This document shows positions 6,577 through 13,799 of a stretch of DNA of 20,382 bases, piece after piece. The stretch is taken from NCBI GenBank assembly GCA_002071245.1, contig MWEV01000054.1, forward strand, positions 1 to 20,382, read 5' to 3'. The position numbers were made by a program, and so were the translations under genes. The DNA comes from Deltaproteobacteria bacterium ADurb.Bin026. Lineage in GTDB: Bacteria; Desulfobacterota; Syntrophorhabdia; Syntrophorhabdales; Syntrophorhabdaceae. The stretch's first letter is position 1, and every line of letters begins with the position of its first letter. The notes beneath the pieces are model-generated. The model saw nothing but the letters and a program-made list of their open reading frames with translations, was not told where the DNA came from and searched no databases.

Positions 6577-8472
6577 TTAGCTTCTCAGTATTCTTTTGTT
6601 TTCTGAACGTATGGTAAGTTTTATCTCGTCGAGATACTCGAGGATAGGTATGGTGTATTTTCTCGAAATATCAAATATCGTCTTGAAATCAGAAGGTGAC
6701 ATCTCTTTATTTTTCTTTAAAAAATCAGTAACTTGTTGTTTGATATTTTTAATAATATCCATGTGAAAATACATATCACCCTTTATCTTTACAACCTTTC
6801 CTTCGTATATGAGTCTTTCGGCGATGTCTTTGATATGTTTTTCCTGCTGTTTGAGTTCAGAGGCAAGCTCCTTTAATCCTGGCGGCATTAGACCATATTC
6901 CAAGAGTTTTATCAGGAATGCCTCACGAATTGCCGAGATGTCTTTATCGTTTGTTTGTGAAATACCTTTTAACCTTACCTTATCCTTATCGGTTTCTATC
7001 AACCCCTGATGTATGAATTGATCAAGCGCTGCTTGAAATATAACGGGCTCAACCTTTGGAAGTTTTGTTCTCAATTCTTCTTTTGAAAGACCAACCTTTA
7101 ATGGGTTCTTTTTATGAAAATCCTCCACACAGGCTTTAAGCATGTTTTTATAACCATTGAACCAGTCCATATGTATAAGTGTCTTGCCCACGGATTTGAT
7201 TTTACCCTTCTGTTTAAGGTTTTCCAGTGTGTTGTTGATGCCCGCCTCATTCATGCCGAGAAGAATGGATAATGTCTTTGACGGTATTCCTCCATAACCT
7301 CCTTTTAAAATATGGTATTCAGTTTTGTCACTGATTGAACCTTCAGTGAGTATCGAATAGTATGAATCAAGTAGTTGTGCCTTTCTTTTGTGCCTCTGCG
7401 GCATTATATCGAGTATTTTGCCTCCGCCGATAGTTTGTATTGCGTATGAACTCCTGATTATGAATCTGTCTTCCGGAAGCACGACAACGGGTTTTTTGAA
7501 TACGAGTTGTACAAAAAGCTCCTCGCCAGGTTCTATTATATCCTTTTTTAGAATTACCAGCCTCGATTCTTCTTGGGTTGTAGCAACGTGGAATCGCAAA
7601 ACTGTGTCTGTTTTTATTGGTTTGTACGGGAGCTTCAGGTATTTGAATGTAGCGTCTATCCTGTTAGATAACAGCAAGGTGTCGGGTCTGCCTATTATAA
7701 TGCCCCTTTCAATATCGTTTTTTTCAATACCCTGAAGGTTCAGGGCTACTCGTTCTCCTGCCATGGCTTCTCCAGCGTCTTCGTGATATGTCTGGATATT
7801 CCTTATTTTTGTGTATTTATTGAGTGGGTAGATTTCTATCTCTTCACCGACACTGATATGGCCTGAGATACATGTTCCTGTGACTATTGTGCCGAGACCT
7901 TTAAGAGTAAAAACCCTGTCTATAGGCAGTCGGAAAATACCGTCCTTTGATTTTTCATGAACATCGTTGGCTATGCTAATGATCGCATCTCTTAAAACAT
8001 CGATGTTTTCGCCTGTTGCAGATGAAACAGGAATTACCTGTGCTCCTTCGAAAGGTCTGCCTTTAAGAAAATCTTTGATGTCTTCTTTAACCAGTTCGAG
8101 CATTTCTTCATCGACAAGATCTTTTTTTGTGATTGCAACAATCCCTCTGTCAAGGCCAAGCAGTTCGCATATATCTATATGTTCTTTTGTCTGGGGCATT
8201 ACACCTTCGTCAGCAGCTACAACAAGTAGCACCATGTCGATACCCCATGCGCCGGCAACCATATGACGCACAAACTTTTCATGCCCTGGTACATCTACAA
8301 TGCCCATAAGTAGGTCATCGCCAAATCTGTAATGGGCGAAACCCAACTCTATGGTTATTCCTCGCTCTTTTTCCTCTTTCAGCCTATCACAGTCAATACC
8401 TGTAAGGGCCTTTATAAGGGATGTCTTGCCATGGTCTATATGTCCTGTTGTGCCTATAACGATCTTTTTCAT
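6577..8472 (-). CDS. selB: Selenocysteine-specific elongation factor SelB
   Basis: A GTPase that carries Sec-tRNA to ribosomes paused at UGA codons marked by a SECIS hairpin. The 631-residue length matches bacterial SelB. The EF-Tu-like G domain shows GHIDHGKT (10-17), Thr40 of switch I in RGITIELGFA, DVPGH (60-64) and TKKD (115-118, in place of NKxD). Two beta-barrel domains follow. The C-terminal third (about 370-631) has the tandem winged-helix layout that binds the SECIS element. Its presence means the genome should encode selA, selC and selD, none of which is here. No obvious selenoprotein is present in the window either. A weak AGG precedes the ATG. It is transcribed away from the cupin gene. 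Confidence 0.97.
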   Translation of the reverse strand: MKKIVIGTTGHIDHGKTSLIKALTGIDCDRLKEEKERGITIELGFAHYRFGDDLLMGIVDVPGHEKFVRHMVAGAWGIDMVLLVVAADEGVMPQTKEHIDICELLGLDRGIVAITKKDLVDEEMLELVKEDIKDFLKGRPFEGAQVIPVSSATGENIDVLRDAIISIANDVHEKSKDGIFRLPIDRVFTLKGLGTIVTGTCISGHISVGEEIEIYPLNKYTKIRNIQTYHEDAGEAMAGERVALNLQGIEKNDIERGIIIGRPDTLLLSNRIDATFKYLKLPYKPIKTDTVLRFHVATTQEESRLVILKKDIIEPGEELFVQLVFKKPVVVLPEDRFIIRSSYAIQTIGGGKILDIMPQRHKRKAQLLDSYYSILTEGSISDKTEYHILKGGYGGIPSKTLSILLGMNEAGINNTLENLKQKGKIKSVGKTLIHMDWFNGYKNMLKACVEDFHKKNPLKVGLSKEELRTKLPKVEPVIFQAALDQFIHQGLIETDKDKVRLKGISQTNDKDISAIREAFLIKLLEYGLMPPGLKELASELKQQEKHIKDIAERLIYEGKVVKIKGDMYFHMDIIKNIKQQVTDFLKKNKEMSPSDFKTIFDISRKYTIPILEYLDEIKLTIRSENKRILRS

Positions 8473-8603
8473 ATGCCTAAATAAATATACACTATTTTTC
8501 GAGTAAAATGTAAAAGGGAAAAGGCATATAGAATGAAAAAGGCTTTATGGATTGCCATGAGCTATCAGATGAATATGTCTTGTTATTTGTTTACTGAAAA
8601 ACG

Positions 8604-8632
8604 TTGATTATTAATTGATGAAAATATAGAAT
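8604..8632 (+). promoter_or_regulatory. Promoter for the cupin gene
   Basis: TTGATT (8604-8609), a 17-base spacer and TAGAAT (8627-8632). The predicted start is near 8639, followed by a GGAG ribosome site (8665-8668) and the ATG at 8674. Confidence 0.6.
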
Positions 8633-8673
8633 GCTTCGGTAATAATGACATAAACAAGAGGCTTGGAGAAAAA

Positions 8674-9030
8674 ATGATGGAAAAAGAACTGATTGGTAAG
8701 CCGCCTTGGGGCAACTGGATTGTTTTGTTGGATGAGATCGATTTCAAGGTCAAAAGAATAGATGTATTGCCTGGCAAAAGGTTGAGTTACCAGAAGCACT
8801 TCAAGCGTGAGGAACATTGGGAGGTTGTAAGAGGTAAGGGCAGGGTGACAATAGACGGAGACTATTTTGAATTAAGCCCAGGTGATTGTATCACAATAAA
8901 AAAGGAATCGCTTCACAGGATTGAAAACGTTGGCCAGGACCAGCTTGTATTTATTGAAGTTCAGAGAGGTGAATATTTCGGAGAAGATGATATAATAAGG
9001 GTGGAAGATGATTACGGGAGAAAGTCGTAA
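8674..9030 (+). CDS. Stand-alone cupin, mannose-6-phosphate isomerase type II-like
   Basis: A 118-residue single-domain cupin matching the C-terminal domain of bifunctional mannose-1-phosphate guanylyltransferase/mannose-6-phosphate isomerase proteins. The opening PPWGNWIVL and the metal-site motif around YQKHFKREEHWEVVRG supply Gln40, His42, Glu47 and His48. The second cupin motif, SPGDCITIKKESLHRIEN, supplies His81. Stand-alone versions are common, and their substrate is often unproven: phosphosugar isomerisation or sugar/nucleotide-sugar binding are possible. A GGAG site precedes two adjacent ATGs (8674 and 8677), and the first is chosen arbitrarily. No other mannose or polysaccharide gene is nearby, so context does not settle its role. 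Confidence 0.88.
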   Translation: MMEKELIGKPPWGNWIVLLDEIDFKVKRIDVLPGKRLSYQKHFKREEHWEVVRGKGRVTIDGDYFELSPGDCITIKKESLHRIENVGQDQLVFIEVQRGEYFGEDDIIRVEDDYGRKS

Positions 9031-9149
9031 CATTTTCAATGAGTTTATCGTTGAAAGTTTGTTTGGCTTTGTGACATGAAGGTTTGTAAGGCGTTTGTAT
9101 TGCTATTGGCCTTGAATTATCGGATATTTTTCAAAAATCAGGAGGGTAT

Positions 9150-9863
9150 ATGAAAAAGACAATATGTTTATTTTTTATTATTTTTGTCTTTTTATGTGCA
9201 GGCATGGTCAGTGCCGATGTGAATAATTCTATGACATTTCTTAAAAATATCAAATGGTTGGGGCATGATACATTCATGATAATGGGTGATGGTTTGATAT
9301 ATACAGACCCATTCAAGCTTAAAGATAAAGATATAATCAGGAAGGCAGACATAATATTGATTACACATGAACATCGCGACCATTGCTCCCCGGAAGACGT
9401 AAAGAAGATTCAAGGCTCCAATACAACAATCATTACTACCCCTTCATGTGCTGCCAAACTATCTGGCAACATCAAAAAGGTTAAACCTGGAGATTCGTTT
9501 TCTGTTGGGAACATCCACATAGAGGCAGTGCCGTCATATAATATCGACAAGAAATACCACAAGAGGGAAAACAATGATGTCGGTTATATCTTTACTGTAA
9601 AGGGGTTGAGGCTTTATTTTGCGGGTGATACGGATTTGATACCCGAGATGAAGGCGTTTAAGAATATAAATATTGCCTTTCTTCCTGTATCTGGCACATA
9701 TGTTATGACAGCGGAAGAGGCTGTAAAGGCGGCCCTCGATATAAAACCGGATGTAGCGATACCTATGCATTTCGGAACAATAATAGGTACCAGGACGGAT
9801 GCAGAAAAATTTGCTGAAGGATTAAGAGGAAGGGTAGAGGTTGTAATATTAACAGAGGAATGA
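9150..9863 (+). CDS. Exported metallo-beta-lactamase-fold hydrolase (UlaG-like)
   Basis: A 237-residue protein. A Sec signal peptide (residues 1-22, MKKT, hydrophobic core, then VSA) predicts export. The mature part is an MBL-fold hydrolase of the UlaG/YtkL metal-dependent type. KWLGHDTFMI and the YTDPF segment open the domain, followed by the metal motif THEHRDH (His73, His75, Asp77, His78). FAGDTD contributes a bridging aspartate and IPMHFGT a final histidine. The substrate cannot be told; relatives include lactonases and hydrolases of phosphate diesters. Most UlaG-like proteins are cytosolic, so export is somewhat unusual. An AGGAGG ribosome site (9140-9145) supports this start. A 25-codon ORF upstream overlaps the ATG. 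Confidence 0.88.
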   Translation: MKKTICLFFIIFVFLCAGMVSADVNNSMTFLKNIKWLGHDTFMIMGDGLIYTDPFKLKDKDIIRKADIILITHEHRDHCSPEDVKKIQGSNTTIITTPSCAAKLSGNIKKVKPGDSFSVGNIHIEAVPSYNIDKKYHKRENNDVGYIFTVKGLRLYFAGDTDLIPEMKAFKNINIAFLPVSGTYVMTAEEAVKAALDIKPDVAIPMHFGTIIGTRTDAEKFAEGLRGRVEVVILTEE

Positions 9864-9908
9864 GTGGGGAAAAGATTCATAGGCCTTAATTTTTTTCATT
9901 ATACACAA

Positions 9909-9947
9909 AAGGGTATTGATGAAGGGTATTGATGAAGGGTATTGATG
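9909..9947 (+). repeat. Three perfect tandem copies of a 13-bp unit
   Basis: The unit AAGGGTATTGATG occurs at 9909-9921, 9922-9934 and 9935-9947 without mismatch, in the intergenic region after the MBL gene. Confidence 0.95.
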
Positions 9948-10073
9948 ATTGAGGGGATGTGCCCTGGAAGGTATTTGCCTCGACATACTGTTTGGACATT
10001 GTTTTATTGATAGATCAAATGTTATCCCTTTTTTTCGAAAATGACGTGTTCCGCTAAGAGATGTTGGGAGCAA

Positions 10074-10196
10074 ATGCCTGAAAAAACGAAAAAGATGTTT
10101 TCTGAAAATGCATGCTGTTCTATATGCATGGACACAGTAGAGTTAAAACTTCAAGAAAGACAAATATTTGGACGGAGTATTGTGCTAAGGGGGTGA
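10074..10196 (+). CDS. Possible 40-residue cysteine-containing small protein
   Basis: The ATG at 10074 follows a GGGAG at 10066-10070. The product has a CCSIC cluster at residues 14-18 and a basic C-terminal half. No family is recognised and the ORF could be chance. It ends in TGA. Confidence 0.2.
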   Translation: MPEKTKKMFSENACCSICMDTVELKLQERQIFGRSIVLRG

Positions 10197-10205
10197 ATTT
10201 ATTTG

Positions 10206-10233
10206 TTGAAGTTTCTCGCGTATCTGATATAAT
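10206..10233 (+). promoter_or_regulatory. Strong extended -10 promoter
   Basis: TTGAAG (10206-10211), a 16-base spacer and a perfect TATAAT (10228-10233) preceded by TGA, i.e. an extended -10 TGnTATAAT. The predicted start is near 10240. It points toward the SRP RNA 158 bases downstream and lies just ahead of a 20-codon ORF. Confidence 0.7.
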
Positions 10234-10263
10234 TTTCTTTTCGGTAGATCTGTAAGGAAGGGG

Positions 10264-10326
10264 ATGTTACTAACAAAATATTTTTGCTGTATCTTTTATA
10301 TTGACTCTGTTGAATTGTCGTTTTAA
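10264..10326 (+). CDS. Possible 20-residue small protein or leader peptide
   Basis: The ATG at 10264 has an AAGGAAGGGG ribosome site immediately upstream and an extended -10 promoter about 24 bases before it. The product, MLLTKYFCCIFYIDSVELSF, is hydrophobic with two adjacent cysteines. No homolog is known to me. Support comes only from the promoter and ribosome site. Confidence 0.3.
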   Translation: MLLTKYFCCIFYIDSVELSF

Positions 10327-10358
10327 CTTTTAGAAATAATCAGGCATGAGAGATCATT

Positions 10359-10390
10359 TTGACACTTACTCTCCAATGATAGACTATAAG
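10359..10390 (+). promoter_or_regulatory. Probable SRP RNA promoter
   Basis: TTGACA (10359-10364) lies upstream of TAGACT (10380-10385, spacer 15) and TATAAG (10385-10390, spacer 20). A start 7-8 bases after TATAAG would coincide with the 5' end of the SRP RNA at 10398, but the spacing is not ideal for either -10. Confidence 0.5.
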
Positions 10391-10397
10391 AAAGTTT

Positions 10398-10496
10398 GCC
10401 AGGCCCTGCGCAACGTGGAGGTTATAAACCCCGTCAGGTCCGGAAGGAAGCAGCGGTAGTAGCTGATCCGTGTGCCGCAGAAAGCCTGGCTTTTTT
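10398..10496 (+). ncRNA. ffs: Small signal recognition particle RNA (4.5S type)
   Basis: The bacterial SRP RNA binds Ffh to target nascent membrane proteins. The terminal stem pairs GCCAGGC (10398-10404) with GCCTGGC (10484-10490). The universally conserved domain IV is present as GTCAGGTCCGGAAGGAAGCA, with a GGAA tetraloop and the AGCAGC internal-loop strand. Its length of about 93 bases fits the short eubacterial form without an Alu domain. A run of six T follows the closing stem, so the RNA's own 3' stem can act as an intrinsic terminator. dnaX begins 21 bases later, an arrangement also known in other bacteria. Confidence 0.96.
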
Positions 10497-10517
10497 AATA
10501 CATTTAAAGGCTAATAG

Positions 10518-12008
10518 ATGAACTATACCGTCATTGCAAGGAGATGGAGACCCAAGCGTTTTGAAGATGTTGTGGGTCAGCCCCATATTGTTACAACAAT
10601 AAAAAATTCGATAAAGTTCAACAGGATAGCACATGCCTACCTATTTACCGGTCCAAGGGGCGTCGGTAAGACGTCGCTTGCAAGGATAATCGCAAAAGCG
10701 ATGAACTGCGTAGGTGGTCCAAGAGAAGAACCTTGCGGTGTTTGTGAAAACTGTAGGTCAATAGATAACGGAAGCTTTGTTGATGTAATTGAGATAGACG
10801 CTGCATCAACGAGAGGCATCGACGATATTAGAGAACTAACGGAGACCGTCAGATATTTGCCAATGAAGGGGGCATACAAGCTGTATATTCTCGATGAGGC
10901 GCACATGCTGACGCCGCAGGCGAGAGATGCGTTTCTAAAAACGTTAGAGGAACCACCAGGGAACAATATATTCATACTTGCCACTACCGAGCCGCAAAAG
11001 ATTCCGTATACCATAATGTCAAGGTGTCAACGTTTTGATTTTAAAAGGATCTCTGATAAAGAGATTGTGGAACAATTGAAGATGATCTGTGACCACGAAA
11101 ATATAAAGTATGATGATAATGCATTCGGACATATTGCCGTTGAAGCGGACGGAAGCATGAGGGATGCGGAGTCTTTGCTTGATCAGATCATTGCATATAG
11201 CGGCGATAGTTTTTCTGAAAAAGATGTGATAAGCGTGATCGGTATAGTCGAGAAGGACGTATTATACGATATTGTTGAATCAATCCTTGAAAGAAACCTG
11301 AAAAGAGGGCTTGATATTATTGAAAAAACGTTGAATGATGGTTACGATACATATCAAATTTATGAAGGTTTGGTGTCATTTTTTAGAAAAATGATGATAA
11401 TTAAGGTTTATGAAAATATACCTCCTTTCTTTTATATGGGTGAAGATGAGTACAAAAAGATTGTTGGGTTGATGAAAGATATTGAATACTATGAGATTCA
11501 AAATATGTTGAATTATATGTTACGTTCAGAAAATATGTTTAAAGGGGTATTCCAAAGGGTATCTCTTGAGGTTCTCTATATCAATCTTTACAATATTTCT
11601 AAGCTTAGATATTTGGATAATGTTATTGACGGTCTTACCAAGCGCGAGCATAGAGATGCATATGTGTCGAAAAAACAGGATGAATGCGTAGAAGAAAGAC
11701 ACACGCCCGAACCCCAATTTAACAAGGATATAAAAGGATTTATAGAATACCTTAAACAGAAGAAGCCTTTTATAAGCAGCATATTTCAATCCCTTGAGAT
11801 TAAGATCGATGGAAACAATATGATTGTGTTTATCGATAGAAATTATAAGTTTATTAAGGAAGACAGCAGCTTGAAAGATGATATTAAAGAATATTCGAAG
11901 ATGTTTTTCGGGTGTGAAATGAATCTTATACTCAAGGATGTATGGGAGAAGAAGAGTGATTTGCTTGACGACTATGTCAAAGAGGCAGAGTCGTTATTTA
12001 AGGTATAA
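10518..12008 (+). CDS. dnaX: DNA polymerase III subunit gamma/tau
   Basis: Clamp-loader ATPase that loads the beta clamp and couples replisome parts. The 496 residues are shorter than E. coli tau, but the order of domains is standard. RRWRPKRFEDVVGQ opens the protein. Walker A is GPRGVGKT (45-52). The zinc site is Cys64, Cys73, Cys76 and Cys79. Walker B is ILDEAH (124-129) and the arginine-finger SRC motif is in IMSRCQRFDF. Domain III follows, and a shorter divergent tail after about residue 370 probably contacts the polymerase. No classical A-AAA-AAG slippery site for a gamma form was seen. An AAAGG precedes the ATG. The order ffs-dnaX-ebfC-recR is a well-known conserved cluster. Confidence 0.96.
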   Translation: MNYTVIARRWRPKRFEDVVGQPHIVTTIKNSIKFNRIAHAYLFTGPRGVGKTSLARIIAKAMNCVGGPREEPCGVCENCRSIDNGSFVDVIEIDAASTRGIDDIRELTETVRYLPMKGAYKLYILDEAHMLTPQARDAFLKTLEEPPGNNIFILATTEPQKIPYTIMSRCQRFDFKRISDKEIVEQLKMICDHENIKYDDNAFGHIAVEADGSMRDAESLLDQIIAYSGDSFSEKDVISVIGIVEKDVLYDIVESILERNLKRGLDIIEKTLNDGYDTYQIYEGLVSFFRKMMIIKVYENIPPFFYMGEDEYKKIVGLMKDIEYYEIQNMLNYMLRSENMFKGVFQRVSLEVLYINLYNISKLRYLDNVIDGLTKREHRDAYVSKKQDECVEERHTPEPQFNKDIKGFIEYLKQKKPFISSIFQSLEIKIDGNNMIVFIDRNYKFIKEDSSLKDDIKEYSKMFFGCEMNLILKDVWEKKSDLLDDYVKEAESLFKV

Positions 12009-12058
12009 GATTAAATGAAAAAAACCTGAGAAATATCTGAATGTAGAAGGGAGGAAAA

Positions 12059-12379
12059 ATGTCAAAGAATTTTGGGCAGTTATTGAGTCAGGCGAAGAAG
12101 ATACAGGAAAAACTTCAAAAGATGCAGGAAGAAATGGCAGACAAAACAGTTGAGGCTCAATCTGGCGGCGGTATGGTTTTTTGTGTGGTTAACGGTAAAC
12201 AGGATGTGGTTTCATTGAAGATTTCAGATGAAATATGGGAGGAAAAGGATAAAGAACTTCTTGAGGATTTGATTGTAGCTGCGATTAATGAGGGGCTTAA
12301 CAAATCCAAAGAGATGATGCAGGAAGAGATGGCGAAGATTACCGGGTTTGGGAACATGCAGATGCCATTCGGGGTGTAG
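12059..12379 (+). CDS. ebfC: Nucleoid-associated protein, YbaB/EbfC family
   Basis: A small DNA-binding dimer that typically lies between dnaX and recR and is linked to recombination or nucleoid structure. The 106 residues match the family. The N-terminal coiled-coil helix (LLSQAKKIQEKLQKMQEEMA) is followed by the beta-strand core with the VEAQSGGGMVFCVVNGKQDV region and a C-terminal helix ending in GFGNMQMPFGV. A GGGAGG site lies just upstream. It begins 50 bases after dnaX and is followed after one base by recR. Confidence 0.95.
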   Translation: MSKNFGQLLSQAKKIQEKLQKMQEEMADKTVEAQSGGGMVFCVVNGKQDVVSLKISDEIWEEKDKELLEDLIVAAINEGLNKSKEMMQEEMAKITGFGNMQMPFGV

Positions 12380-12380
12380 A

Positions 12381-12977
12381 TTGTTTTATCCGGGGCCAAT
12401 AGAGCGACTCATCGAAAACCTTACAAAATTACCTGGTATAGGCAGAAAGACCGCCACAAGGCTGACGTTTTTTCTTTTAAACTCAAAGGGAGGTTATATA
12501 TCCGAACTCTCAGAGAGCCTTGTTGATGTCAAAGAAAAGATAAAGTTGTGCAGTGTGTGTTTCAACATTACAGATGTTGACCCATGCATAATATGCACTG
12601 ACCCGAGAAGGGATGGATCTATTGTGTGTGTTGTTGAGGAAGCGTCACACATGATGGTTGTGGAATCTGCCAATCCAGGTCGTTATAAATACCATATTCT
12701 CCATGGTGTTATAAACCCCATTGAAGGTATAGGCCCAGATGAGGTCAGGATAAAGGAGTTGTACGACAGGATCGTGAGAGAAGGCATCAAAGAGGTGATT
12801 ATTGCTACAAATCCAAATATGGAAGGCAACACGACCGCCCATTATATAAGTGAAATTTTAAAGCCACTCGAAGTAAAAATAACAAGAATTGCCTCAGGTA
12901 TCCCTATTGGTGGTGATATTATTTATATAGATCCGCTTACAATAAAGAGTTCGATAGATAACCGAAAAAATTTGTAA
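12381..12977 (+). CDS. recR: Recombination mediator RecR
   Basis: Acts with RecO (and RecF) to load RecA at single-strand gaps. From the TTG start at 12381 the protein has 198 residues, the usual size. An in-frame ATG at 12348 would add 11 residues lying inside ebfC and is less likely. Seen: the helix-hairpin-helix KLPGIGRKTATRL (17-28), the four-cysteine zinc site Cys57, Cys60, Cys69 and Cys72, the Toprim strand VCVVEEASHM, and the C-terminal GHYISE-like segment AHYISEILKPL followed by RIASGIPIGGDI. GGGGTG at the ebfC end can serve as the ribosome site, so translation is coupled to ebfC. Confidence 0.96.
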   Translation: MFYPGPIERLIENLTKLPGIGRKTATRLTFFLLNSKGGYISELSESLVDVKEKIKLCSVCFNITDVDPCIICTDPRRDGSIVCVVEEASHMMVVESANPGRYKYHILHGVINPIEGIGPDEVRIKELYDRIVREGIKEVIIATNPNMEGNTTAHYISEILKPLEVKITRIASGIPIGGDIIYIDPLTIKSSIDNRKNL

Positions 12978-13093
12978 AGGTTTATAGCTCATAACGGTTG
13001 GCTGATGTCAGAAAAATGCAACATAACGATACGTGGTTACTGAGTAAATATCGGTAAACCCGTTGGCATTTGACTTTAGTTTCTCACTTTTGA

Positions 13094-13126
13094 ATGCTTT
13101 TGCTACCGGCTATCCGCAAAAGGCAT
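13094..13126. terminator. Possible hairpin between convergent recR and transaldolase genes
   Basis: ATGCTTTTGC (13094-13103) and GCAAAAGGCAT (13116-13126) can pair with a one-base bulge around a 12-base loop, at the junction of the convergent genes. There is no good T run on either side, so intrinsic termination is uncertain. Confidence 0.35.
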
Positions 13127-13770
13127 CATTGTTTTATCGATTGCCAGTCCTTCAGGAATTTTTCGAGACCTATGTCGGTTAGTGGGTGTCTTATGAGCTG
13201 TGATAGGACATTGAATGGTATTGTAGCGATATCTGCACCTATGAGCGCAGCATCGAGAACGTGAATCGGGTTGCGTATGCTGGCAACAATAATCTCAGCT
13301 TCAAAGCCATAATTCGTAAAGATTGTTGCAATATCTTCAATAATGCCCATGCCCCTCTGTGAAATATCGTCAAGTCTACCTATAAAAGGACTTACATAGC
13401 TTGCACCTGCCTTTGCTGCAATAAGTGCCTGAATCGGCTGGAATATCAGTGTCACATTTGTTTTTATCCCTTCCCCTGAAAGCGTTTTAACTGCTTTTAC
13501 CCCTTCTTCTGTCATGGGTATCTTGATCACAGCATTCTGACCTAACGATGCGAGTTTTCTCGATTCTTCTATCATTTCTTTGGAATTAGTCGAAACAACT
13601 TCAAGGCTAACCGGTCCTTCCACGATAGACAGGATTTCTTTTATAATAGCCTGAGGATCTCTTTTTTCTTTTGAAAGCAGCGATGGGTTTGTGGTTACAC
13701 CATCTACGAGACCCATTTCTATCCCCTTTTTGATTTCGTCGATATTTGCGGTGTCAATAAAAAACTTCAT
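13126..13770 (-). CDS. tal: Transaldolase, small TalC/FSA-type
   Basis: Class I Schiff-base aldolase of the short (about 220-residue) transaldolase/fructose-6-phosphate aldolase family; this protein has 214 residues. Landmarks: MKFFIDTANIDEIK, DGVTTNPSL (23-31) and the Schiff-base Lys83 in NAVIKIPMT. It has Phe129 in YVSPFIGR, where E. coli FsaA has Tyr131. In this superfamily Phe there goes with transaldolase rather than aldolase activity, so sedoheptulose 7-phosphate/glyceraldehyde 3-phosphate exchange is the better guess. A GGAGG ribosome site precedes the ATG. It is the last gene of an operon after the zinc dehydrogenase (29-base gap), so it may serve the same sugar-phosphate pathway or supply the pentose phosphate cycle. 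Confidence 0.92.
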   Translation of the reverse strand: MKFFIDTANIDEIKKGIEMGLVDGVTTNPSLLSKEKRDPQAIIKEILSIVEGPVSLEVVSTNSKEMIEESRKLASLGQNAVIKIPMTEEGVKAVKTLSGEGIKTNVTLIFQPIQALIAAKAGASYVSPFIGRLDDISQRGMGIIEDIATIFTNYGFEAEIIVASIRNPIHVLDAALIGADIATIPFNVLSQLIRHPLTDIGLEKFLKDWQSIKQ

Positions 13771-13799
13771 AAAGCCTCCTGTCTGTTATGTAATCTTTT

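Larger units (their letters stand above)
9864..10397 (+). other. 534-base gene-poor region upstream of SRP RNA
   Basis: No conserved gene is visible. The region contains three tandem 13-bp repeats (9909-9947), a 40-codon ORF with a GGGAG site (10074-10196), a near-consensus extended -10 promoter (10206-10233) with a 20-codon ORF behind it (10264-10326), and a TTGACA-containing element just before the SRP RNA. Confidence 0.6.

Noticed and set aside
9849..10073. Minus-strand 74-codon ORF in the spacer before SRP RNA
   Set aside because: It reads through the tandem repeat, has no ribosome site and no familiar sequence.
10108..10129. Paired ATGCAT palindromes as a hairpin or operator
   Set aside because: Six-base self-complementary words in AT-rich DNA are expected by chance, and nothing nearby supports a function.
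10074..10236. Reading the 40-codon ORF through its TGA as a selenoprotein
   Set aside because: The TGA is not in a redox motif, only about a dozen residues follow, and no convincing SECIS hairpin is visible after it.
11660..11685. Run of six A in dnaX as a programmed frameshift site for a gamma form
   Set aside because: The phase is TCG-AAA-AAA-CAG, which does not fit the X-XXY-YYZ slippery pattern, and no stimulatory hairpin was apparent.
12348..12380. ATG at 12348 as the recR start
   Set aside because: It would add 11 residues within ebfC; the TTG at 12381 gives the normal RecR N-terminus and length and sits one base after the ebfC stop.
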